A stretch of 5,477 nt of DNA from Burkholderiaceae bacterium. GTDB taxonomy: Bacteria; Pseudomonadota; Gammaproteobacteria; Burkholderiales; Burkholderiaceae_F. A program made the position numbers and the translations under genes. Within the stretch, counting starts at the first letter, position 1, and each line of letters begins with the position of its first letter. Positions 1 to 4,909 of the stretch are shown here, piece by piece. Under the pieces are notes generated by a model. It saw only the letters and a program-made list of their open reading frames with translations, was not told the DNA's origin and searched no databases. The stretch lies in the NCBI GenBank assembly GCA_013813185.1, contig JACCSD010000148.1, forward strand, positions 1-5,477. The letters run 5' to 3'.

Positions 1-27
1 GAACGGAGCCGACGCCGGGGCAGTTGA

Positions 28-55
28 GCGAAAAAACGCTTTAGCCTTTTTTCGC
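28..55. terminator. A6/T6 stem-loop, possible terminator
   Basis: This is an imperfect palindrome. The arms GCGAAAAAA (28-36) and TTTTTTCGC (47-55) pair perfectly over 9 bp. After one C/C mismatch a 2-bp GC stem closes a TTTA loop. The A run on one side and T run on the other fit a weak bidirectional terminator between an unseen upstream gene and the liv operon. A + strand stop (TAG 42-44) falls in the loop. The stem is mostly A:T and no separate U-tract follows it, so the terminator call is inference; it may be only a structured spacer. Confidence 0.4.
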
Positions 56-101
56 GCCGGCGGCGGCGAGTACCGCAGAGCCGTCCGGCCGGGACCGACG
101 C

Positions 102-208
102 CCAGGCAGCGCAGCGCCGCCCGCCGCTTGCGCATCGCGACCAAGCCGAGCGAACGTCCAGGCAGCGCGGCGCCGCCCGCCGCTTGCGTACCGCGACCAA
201 GGTGAGCG
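102..208. repeat. Tandem direct repeat, 56-bp unit, two copies
   Basis: Copy 1 begins at 102 and copy 2 at 158, both with CCAGGCAGCGC. Comparing 102-152 with 158-208 gives 46 of 51 identical bases (differences at 113/169, 133/189, 135/191, 146/202 and 147/203). Similarity fades after 208. The unit is very GC-rich, with a GCGCCGCCCGCCGCTTGCG-like core. A period of 56 is not a multiple of three, so the copies would be read in different frames, which argues against a protein repeat. It looks like an intergenic repeat, possibly part of a dispersed family; this window alone cannot show that. Confidence 0.75.
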
Positions 209-259
209 CCCGCCTTGCGCGCTGCGCCACTGTTGCTCGTCGTGCTTCGTGCCGGCCAC

Positions 260-265
260 TATGAT
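260..265 (+). promoter_or_regulatory. Possible -10 box for the liv operon
   Basis: TATGAT matches the sigma-70 -10 consensus at five of six positions and is among the few AT-rich hexamers in this leader. Transcription would begin near 272 and give a leader of about 48 bases. No good -35 hexamer lies 16-18 bases upstream; the nearest resemblance, TTGCTC at 233-238, is 21 bases away. This would therefore be a weak or activator-dependent promoter, or a chance match. Confidence 0.25.
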
Positions 266-276
266 CGTTCGTCCTA

Positions 277-292
277 GACCGCGTTTGCGGTC
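277..292 (+). promoter_or_regulatory. Perfect hairpin in the liv leader
   Basis: GACCGC (277-282) and GCGGTC (287-292) pair perfectly over 6 bp around a GTTT loop. CTA 274-276 and TAG 297-299 could add an outer stem if 293-296 bulges. It lies 27 bases before the livHM start and would sit near the 5' end of an mRNA made from the TATGAT box. No T-run follows, so it does not look like a terminator. It could stabilise the 5' end or be a protein-binding dyad; that role is inference. Confidence 0.45.
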
Positions 293-319
293 GTCTTAGC
301 GGTTAATCACACCATTCCA

Positions 320-2161
320 ATGGACCTTGTATTCGGCCAGTTGATCGCCGGGCTCTCTTACGGCTCGACCTTGTTTCTGGTCAGCGCCGGTCTGACGTTG
401 ATTTTCGGCGTCACCCGCGTCGTCAATTTTGCGCACGGCTCGCTGTACATGCTCGGCGCTTACATCGCCTATTCGATCACGACGCACTGGACACCGAACG
501 TGTTCAGTTTTTTCGGCGGCTTGTTGTTGGCGGCGCTGGCCGTGGCCGCTGTGGGCGCGCTGCTCGAAATCGTGTTGCTGCGGCGTATTTATTCGTCACC
601 CGAAATCTTTCAGCTGCTCGCAACCTTCGGGGTCGTGTTGATCGTGCAGGACGTTGCGTTGGCGATCTGGGGCCCGGGCGAATTGTTCGCGCCGCGTGCG
701 CCGGGACTGAAAGGCAGCGTCGAAGTCGCCGGCGCGTTCGTTCCTCAGTATTCGATATTCGTGATGATCGTCGGACCGGTTGTCTACGCATTGCTGTGGT
801 GGGTCATCAATCGCACGCGCTGGGGAACCTGGGTGAGGGCGGCTGCGCAGGATCGTGAGACCGCCGGTGCGCTCGGCCTGAACGAGCCTCTCCTTTTTAC
901 CTCGGTATTCGCGCTGGGGGCTTTTCTCGCCGGCCTCGCCGGAGCGCTGCAGATTCCGCGCGAAACGGTCAACCTGCAGATGGACCTGGGCATTTTGATC
1001 GAGGCCTTCGTCGTCGTTGTCGTCGGTGGGCTGGGCTCGGTCACCGGAGCGTTCTGGGCTGCGCTACTGATCGGAATGCTGCATGCCTTCGGCAGCTGGT
1101 GGCTTCCGCAATCGACCCTGGTTTTGATCTTTGTGGTGATGGCGGTCGTACTTATCTTGCGGCCGTATGGCTTGCTAGGCCGCCCGAGTGCGCCGCAGAT
1201 CACTCGAATGCAGGCGCACGCACCGTTCGTCGCACCAGGCTTGCGCTGGCGCATCGTCGGCGCGCTTGCACTGGGCATCGCGATCGTGCTGCCGATGCTG
1301 ATCGGCGACTACGCGATTGTCATTGCGACCGAGGTGGCTATCGCCGCGGTGTTGGCTGCGAGTCTGCACTTCGGCATGGGACTCGGCGGCATCGTGTCGT
1401 TCGGGCACGCGGCCTTTTTCGGCTTGGGCGCGTATGCGGTTGCACTGGCAATCACGTATCTCGCCGCGCCGTTTGCAGCTGCGCTGATCCTCGCGCCGAT
1501 CGTTGCCGGTTCCGTGGCGCTGCTGATCGGACGCGTGGTGCTGCGATCGCACGGCGTCTACGCGGCCATGTTGACGCTCGCGTTTGCGCAGATCTTATGG
1601 TCGACCGCGATTCAATGGGTCGATGTGACGGGCGGCGACAACGGAGTTTTGGGATTGTGGTCGGTGCTGCCTGCAGCGCTGTCGTCTCCGTTGCCCTACT
1701 ACGTGTTGGCAGCGGTAGTCGCGGTTGCATCGCTTGCGGCACTGCGCCGTATTGCACTCGCGCCTTTTGGATTTGCGCTGCGGGCCGCGCGTGACAGCGA
1801 GCTGCGCGCCGACGCGATCGGCATCGACTCGCAGCGAACGCGTTGGCTTGCGTTCAGCGTCGGCGCATTTTTCGCTGGAATCGCGGGCGCCTTGCACGCC
1901 TTTCACAAGGGGTCGGTGTTTCCAACGACGTTGTCGATCCCAGTGTCGGTCGACGCGTTGATCATGGTGCTGCTGGGTGGCGTGCAAACGCTGATCGGTC
2001 CGATCGTTGGCGCACTGACGTACCACGCGTTGTCCACCGAGCTGACACGGGTGACCGATCACTGGCGATTGTTGCTCGGGCTCGCGATCGTCGTCCTGGC
2101 CGTGGCTTTCCCGGATGGCATCGTCGGCTTCGCGCGGCGCCGCCTCGCAAAAGCACCATGA
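320..2161 (+). CDS. Fused LivH-LivM permease of a HAAT-family ABC importer
   Basis: This 613-residue inner-membrane protein carries both permease subunits of a branched-chain-amino-acid-type (HAAT) ABC importer in one chain. Residues 1-288 are LivH-like: LTLIFGVTRVVNFAHGSLYM near 25-44, a cytoplasmic coupling loop RAAAQDRETAGALGL at 173-187, and VVVVVGGLGSVTGAF at 231-245. Residues about 310-608 are LivM-like: GLGGIVSFGHAAFFGLGAY at 354-372, coupling loop ALRAARDSELRADAIGI at 486-502, and LLGGVQTLIGPIVG at 551-564. A polar linker (about 288-309) joins them. Each half is near the usual single-subunit length and has many hydrophobic segments, so this is a true fusion without an internal stop. 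ATG 320 is the first start after the in-frame stop at 275 and gives a normal LivH N-terminus, but no Shine-Dalgarno precedes it. The substrate cannot be told from sequence; branched-chain amino acids are the default, and urea, amides and aromatic acids are known in the wider family. Confidence 0.93.
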   Translation: MDLVFGQLIAGLSYGSTLFLVSAGLTLIFGVTRVVNFAHGSLYMLGAYIAYSITTHWTPNVFSFFGGLLLAALAVAAVGALLEIVLLRRIYSSPEIFQLLATFGVVLIVQDVALAIWGPGELFAPRAPGLKGSVEVAGAFVPQYSIFVMIVGPVVYALLWWVINRTRWGTWVRAAAQDRETAGALGLNEPLLFTSVFALGAFLAGLAGALQIPRETVNLQMDLGILIEAFVVVVVGGLGSVTGAFWAALLIGMLHAFGSWWLPQSTLVLIFVVMAVVLILRPYGLLGRPSAPQITRMQAHAPFVAPGLRWRIVGALALGIAIVLPMLIGDYAIVIATEVAIAAVLAASLHFGMGLGGIVSFGHAAFFGLGAYAVALAITYLAAPFAAALILAPIVAGSVALLIGRVVLRSHGVYAAMLTLAFAQILWSTAIQWVDVTGGDNGVLGLWSVLPAALSSPLPYYVLAAVVAVASLAALRRIALAPFGFALRAARDSELRADAIGIDSQRTRWLAFSVGAFFAGIAGALHAFHKGSVFPTTLSIPVSVDALIMVLLGGVQTLIGPIVGALTYHALSTELTRVTDHWRLLLGLAIVVLAVAFPDGIVGFARRRLAKAP

Positions 2162-2901
2162 GCCTGCTGCAGGTGCAACAACTGCAGCGGAGCTTCGGCG
2201 GCGTGCGCGCGGTCGACGGCGTGTCGTTCATCTTGGCGCGGGGTGAGATCGCGGCGCTGATTGGCCCGAACGGCGCCGGCAAATCCACGTTGTTCAATTT
2301 GATCGACGGACAGATGGCGCCGAATCAAGGCCGGGTGTTATTCGACGGCGAATCGTTGACCGCGTGGTCAACGGCCGAGCGCACGCGGCGTGGCATTGGA
2401 CGCACCTTCCAAGTGGCGCAAACGTTCGCGACGCTGACTGTCTTGCAGAACGTGCAGTTGGCGCTGGTAGCTGCCGAGGGTGGTGCACTGAGCATCACCG
2501 ACTTGCTGTGGGATTTGCGGGCGGAGGCGGGCAATGCGTTACTGGCGCACGTCGGGCTACAGCACCATGCAGCCGACGCCGCGGCCAGCCTGGCGTACGG
2601 CGACATCAAGCGCCTTGAGCTCGCGCTGGCACTGGCAGCAAAACCACGTTTGCTGCTGATGGACGAGCCGACCGCCGGCATGGCAGCGGCCGAGCGATTC
2701 GAGTTAATGCGAACGATCGTCGCGATTGCGGAGGCGAACAACACGGCGGTTCTGTTTACCGAGCACAGCGTGGATGTCGTGTTCGGTTTCGCACGCCGGG
2801 TCCTGGTGTTGTCGCGCGGCCGACTGATTGCCGATGGCGCGCCCGAAGTAGTGCGCGCAGACACCGAAGTGCAGCGCCTGTACCTCGGAGAGGAAGCATG
2901 A
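2158..2901 (+). CDS. livG: LivG-type ABC transporter ATP-binding protein
   Basis: This 247-residue cytoplasmic ATPase is one of the two nucleotide-binding subunits that power the Liv/HAAT importer. Visible motifs are Walker A GPNGAGKST at 36-44, the Q-loop at Q85 in GRTFQ, an ABC signature LAYGD at 145-149 (a known LivG-type variant of LSGGQ), Walker B LLLMDEP at 165-171 with catalytic E170, and the H-loop at H203. The C-terminus, QRLYLGEEA, is typical of LivG. The frame stays open upstream to 1843, but that part lies inside the permease gene and has no ABC character. ATG 2158 aligns with family N-termini and overlaps the livHM stop by ATGA (2158-2161). No Shine-Dalgarno is evident, so translation probably depends on coupling to livHM. 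Confidence 0.95.
   Translation: MSLLQVQQLQRSFGGVRAVDGVSFILARGEIAALIGPNGAGKSTLFNLIDGQMAPNQGRVLFDGESLTAWSTAERTRRGIGRTFQVAQTFATLTVLQNVQLALVAAEGGALSITDLLWDLRAEAGNALLAHVGLQHHAADAAASLAYGDIKRLELALALAAKPRLLLMDEPTAGMAAAERFELMRTIVAIAEANNTAVLFTEHSVDVVFGFARRVLVLSRGRLIADGAPEVVRADTEVQRLYLGEEA
2887..2896 (+). promoter_or_regulatory. Strong ribosome-binding site for the small ORF
   Basis: GGAGAGGAAG lies just before ATG 2898. Its GGAG core is 7 bases from the start codon, an ideal spacing. It is the best Shine-Dalgarno match at any start in the window, and it serves a start that opens only the 26-codon ORF. It lies within the last codons of livG, where the family's common GEEA-type C-terminus naturally gives purine-rich codons. 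It may therefore be a by-product, or a relic of an earlier direct livG/livF overlap. Confidence 0.5.
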
Positions 2902-2978
2902 GTCCTCCGCCCGGCTGCCCGAAGAAGACTCGCTCCCGCCTGGCGGGATGGCGCGCAGCGTCAAGGGTGCATCAATGA
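2898..2978 (+). CDS. 26-residue small ORF bridging livG and livF
   Basis: An uninterrupted 26-codon frame runs from ATG 2898 to TGA 2976-2978. Its start overlaps the livG stop (ATGA 2898-2901) and its stop overlaps the livF start (ATGA 2975-2978). A strong Shine-Dalgarno (2887-2896) precedes it. The peptide begins MSPPPGCPKK and is basic, with no recognisable family, signal peptide or membrane segment. Pro-Pro-Pro-Gly at residues 3-6 belongs to the class of motifs known to stall ribosomes without EF-P. My inference is that it carries ribosomes across the 73-base gap to livF, or tunes LivF synthesis; the peptide itself may have no role. The alternative is a chance frame in a spacer. No homology supports it, so confidence is limited. 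Confidence 0.4.
   Translation: MSPPPGCPKKTRSRLAGWRAASRVHQ
2935..2947. repeat. GC-rich palindrome in the livG-livF spacer
   Basis: CCCGCC (2935-2940), a central T, and GGCGGG (2942-2947) form a perfect odd-centred palindrome. As RNA it could fold as a 5-bp CCCGC/GCGGG stem with a 3-base loop. It lies inside the small ORF and ends just before the alternative livF ATG at 2948, which it would tend to hide. A small mRNA structure or a protein-binding dyad are both possible; nothing here decides. Confidence 0.4.
2963..2967 (+). promoter_or_regulatory. livF: Ribosome-binding site that decides the livF start
   Basis: AAGGG is separated by 7 bases from ATG 2975, a good spacing. The upstream in-frame ATG 2948 follows the CCCGCCTGGCGGG palindrome and has no comparable purine block. 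This favours 2975 as the livF start. Confidence 0.6.
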
Positions 2979-3703
2979 CCGCCGCACTCGAACTGCAGGG
3001 GGTATCGGCGTGGTACGGCAGTGCCCGGATCATCAGCGACGTTAGCCTGAGGGTTGCCGCGGGGGAAGTCGTCGCTCTGATCGGCCGCAACGGGGCCGGG
3101 AAAACTTCATTGTTGCGGTCGGCGATCGGGCTGATGCCTCGTTGCACCGGCAGCGTCTTGCTCAACGGAGCGGATGTGGGCCGGTTGCCGCCTTTCCGCC
3201 GTGCGCAGCTGGGTCTTGGGTACGTACCGGAGGATCGGCGCATCTTTACCGACCTGACGGTCGCAGAGAATCTGCGCATCGCGGCCCGACCACTGGATGG
3301 CGGTTTTACCGAAAATGATCTGCTCGAATTGTTCCCGAACCTGGCCGACATGCTGCACCGTCCCGCGAGCGCCATGAGCGGCGGCGAGCAGCAGATGCTG
3401 GCGGTAGCGCGCACCTTGGCTGCCAACCCGTCGATCGTGTTGCTCGATGAGCCGTCCGAAGGCATAGCACCGCTGGTCGTCGCCAAGATGCGCGAAGCGG
3501 TACTTGCAATGAAGTCGCGTGGGGTTGCAACGTTGGTATCGGAGCAGAACGTGCGGTTTGCCGCAGCGATCGCCGATCGCGCGGTGCTGATCGAACTGGG
3601 CAGGGTGGTAGGCGAAGCCACGCGTGCCGATTTGCTGACCCCAAGCGAAGCAGTGCGAGGCGTGCTGGCACTCGGCGCGCCTGCACATACAATCGAGCGA
3701 TGA
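2975..3703 (+). CDS. livF: LivF-type ABC transporter ATP-binding protein
   Basis: This 242-residue cytoplasmic ATPase is the second nucleotide-binding subunit of the importer and pairs with LivG beneath the LivHM channel. Visible motifs are Walker A GRNGAGKT at 37-44, the LivF-type YVPEDRRIF block at 83-91 (E86 where most ABC proteins have the Q-loop Gln), signature MSGGEQQ at 134-140, and Walker B IVLLDEP at 154-160 with E159. SEQN at 189-192 puts Q191 at the usual H-loop His. Both substitutions are normal for LivF. I chose ATG 2975 over the in-frame ATG 2948 because it has AAGGG at good spacing, overlaps the small-ORF stop (ATGA), and gives the family's N-terminal length. The gene ends in an ATGA overlap with pncB. 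Confidence 0.94.
   Translation: MTAALELQGVSAWYGSARIISDVSLRVAAGEVVALIGRNGAGKTSLLRSAIGLMPRCTGSVLLNGADVGRLPPFRRAQLGLGYVPEDRRIFTDLTVAENLRIAARPLDGGFTENDLLELFPNLADMLHRPASAMSGGEQQMLAVARTLAANPSIVLLDEPSEGIAPLVVAKMREAVLAMKSRGVATLVSEQNVRFAAAIADRAVLIELGRVVGEATRADLLTPSEAVRGVLALGAPAHTIER
3665..3693 (+). promoter_or_regulatory. Possible internal promoter for pncB
   Basis: CTGGCA (3665-3670, four of six matches to TTGACA) and TACAAT (3688-3693, five of six to TATAAT) are separated by exactly 17 bases. Transcription would start about 7 bases after the -10 box, near 3700, which is the first base of the pncB ATG. The mRNA would then be leaderless or nearly so. The site lies in the last codons of livF. Sigma-70-like matches arise by chance, so this is only a candidate. 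Confidence 0.25.
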
Positions 3704-4887
3704 TTATCGGCTCGCTGCTCGACACCGATCTGTACAAATTCACGATGATGCAGGTGGTGCTGCATCACTTTCCGGGCGCCAGCGTCGAGTATCGATTCAA
3801 CTGTCGCAATCCCGGGATCGATCTGGTGCCGCATATTGACTCCATCAACGACGAAATCGAATCGCTCTGTGCGCTGCGATTTCGCGACTCCGAGCTGCAA
3901 TATCTCCGAGGTCTGCGCTTTATCAAAAGCGACTTCGTCGACTTTCTAGGCCTGTTCCAGCTGAATACGAAGTACATCACGGTCAAGCCTTCGCCGCACT
4001 CCAACGGTGAAATCGATATCGTGATTCGCGGCCCGTGGCTGCATACGATCCTGTTCGAAGTTCCCGTGCTGGCGATCGTCAACGAGGTGTACTTTCGCGC
4101 TGCGCAAAAGGCGGCAGACTTCGACGAGGGGCGGCGCCGGCTGCACGACAAAATCGCGTTGCTGAACGACGATCGCGCACTCGATGCGGTGCGAATAGCG
4201 GACTACGGCACACGGCGCCGATTCTCGCGCGCTTGGCACGAAGAGGTCCTGTTGCAGTTGAAGGCGAGCCTCGGCGAGAAGCTCGCGGGCACCAGCAACG
4301 TGATGTACGCGGCGAAGCATGGCATGACGCCGCTCGGCACGATGGCGCACGAGTACTTGCAGGCTTGCCAGGCGCTCGGCCCGCGCCTGCGCGATTCGCA
4401 GACGTTCGGCTTCGAGATGTGGGCGCGCGAGTATCGCGGCGATCTCGGCATTGCGTTGTCCGACGTCTACGGTATGGACGCGTTCCTGCGCGACTTCGAT
4501 ATGTACTTCTGCAAACTGTTCGACGGCGCGCGCCACGACTCGGGCGACCCGCTGGCGTGGGGCGAGCGGTTGATCGCGCACTATCAGCGCAACCGCGTCG
4601 ATCCGCAGACCAAGACCCTGGTGTTCTCGGATTCGCTGACGATTCCGAGGGTCATCGAGCTTTACCAGCGCTTCTGCGGCCGCGCCCGCACCGCTTTTGG
4701 CGTCGGCACCAATCTGACCAATGACGTCGGCTACACGCCGCTGCAGATCGTGATCAAGATGGTTCGATGCAACGGGCAGCCGGTGGCGAAGCTGTCGGAC
4801 TCGCCCGACAAAAACCTGTGCGACGATAAAGCGTATCTGGCCTATTTGCGCCAGGTGTTTGAGATCCCGCCTGTAGTTTCGACTTGA
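3700..4887 (+). CDS. pncB: Nicotinate phosphoribosyltransferase
   Basis: This 395-residue cytoplasmic enzyme of the Preiss-Handler NAD salvage route converts nicotinate and PRPP to nicotinate mononucleotide, with ATP hydrolysis driving the reaction. Family hallmarks are the N-terminal LLDTDLYKFTMMQ (6-18), YRFNCR (31-36), ADYGTRRRFS (167-176), GTSNV (197-201), and GTMAHEYLQ (213-221). H217 matches the histidine phosphorylated in the Salmonella enzyme (H219). Next come GARHDSGDP (276-284), VFSDSL (308-313) and FGVGTNLTND (333-342), which contribute to the phosphoribosyl and phosphate sites. The length is normal for proteobacterial PncB and no key block is missing. Its ATG overlaps the livF stop (ATGA 3700-3703), so it is read with the transporter genes; only a weak GAG precedes it. 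Why NAD salvage is coupled to a Liv-type importer is unclear. The link may be positional rather than functional. Confidence 0.96.
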   Translation: MIIGSLLDTDLYKFTMMQVVLHHFPGASVEYRFNCRNPGIDLVPHIDSINDEIESLCALRFRDSELQYLRGLRFIKSDFVDFLGLFQLNTKYITVKPSPHSNGEIDIVIRGPWLHTILFEVPVLAIVNEVYFRAAQKAADFDEGRRRLHDKIALLNDDRALDAVRIADYGTRRRFSRAWHEEVLLQLKASLGEKLAGTSNVMYAAKHGMTPLGTMAHEYLQACQALGPRLRDSQTFGFEMWAREYRGDLGIALSDVYGMDAFLRDFDMYFCKLFDGARHDSGDPLAWGERLIAHYQRNRVDPQTKTLVFSDSLTIPRVIELYQRFCGRARTAFGVGTNLTNDVGYTPLQIVIKMVRCNGQPVAKLSDSPDKNLCDDKAYLAYLRQVFEIPPVVST

Positions 4888-4909
4888 CGACCTGCGCATT
4901 GAACTGTTG

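Larger units (their letters stand above)
1..319. other. Intergenic region upstream of the liv operon
   Basis: I see no convincing gene here. The stretch holds an A6/T6 stem-loop (28-55), a tandem GC-rich repeat (102-208), a possible -10 box (260-265) and a perfect hairpin (277-292). All + strand frames are closed by stops before 320. The short open stretch in frame 3 that ends at TAG 42-44 could be the last 13 codons of an upstream gene, but it is too short to identify. The only longer minus-strand reading (41-259) reads the two repeat copies in different frames, which argues against a protein. The liv substrate-binding protein gene is not here. Confidence 0.6.

Noticed and set aside
3..44. 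Possible C-terminal tail of an upstream + strand gene, ending at TAG 42-44
   Set aside because: Thirteen codons are too few to recognise, and frame 2 is open over a longer stretch here, so openness gives no support.
102..208. CRISPR-like array
   Set aside because: There are only two adjacent copies with no unique spacers, and the unit is too GC-rich and divergent to be a CRISPR repeat.
41..259. Minus-strand 72-codon frame ending in AAAGAKKG at the stem-loop
   Set aside because: It begins with GTG and lies almost wholly in the GC-rich tandem repeat. The two repeat copies are read in different frames because the period is 56, so the frame is not under coding constraint.
1843..2157. N-terminal extension of LivG in the same frame
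   Set aside because: These codons overlap the well-conserved LivM coupling region in another frame and encode arginine-rich sequence without ABC features. ATG 2158 gives the family N-terminus.
2948..2974. Upstream in-frame start for LivF
   Set aside because: It adds nine residues not typical of the family, has no Shine-Dalgarno, and sits against a palindrome; ATG 2975 has AAGGG at 7 bases.
3221..3550. Apparent defects in LivF: Glu at the Q-loop position and Gln at the H-loop position
   Set aside because: E86 and Q191 are the normal residues in LivF proteins, for example E. coli LivF has VEQN, so this is not loss of function.
2704..3900. Minus-strand frame of 398 codons across livF
   Set aside because: It is the antisense shadow of conserved ABC ATPase and PncB codons. 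It spans two real genes, has low-complexity serine/alanine/arginine-rich sequence, and shows no recognisable domain.
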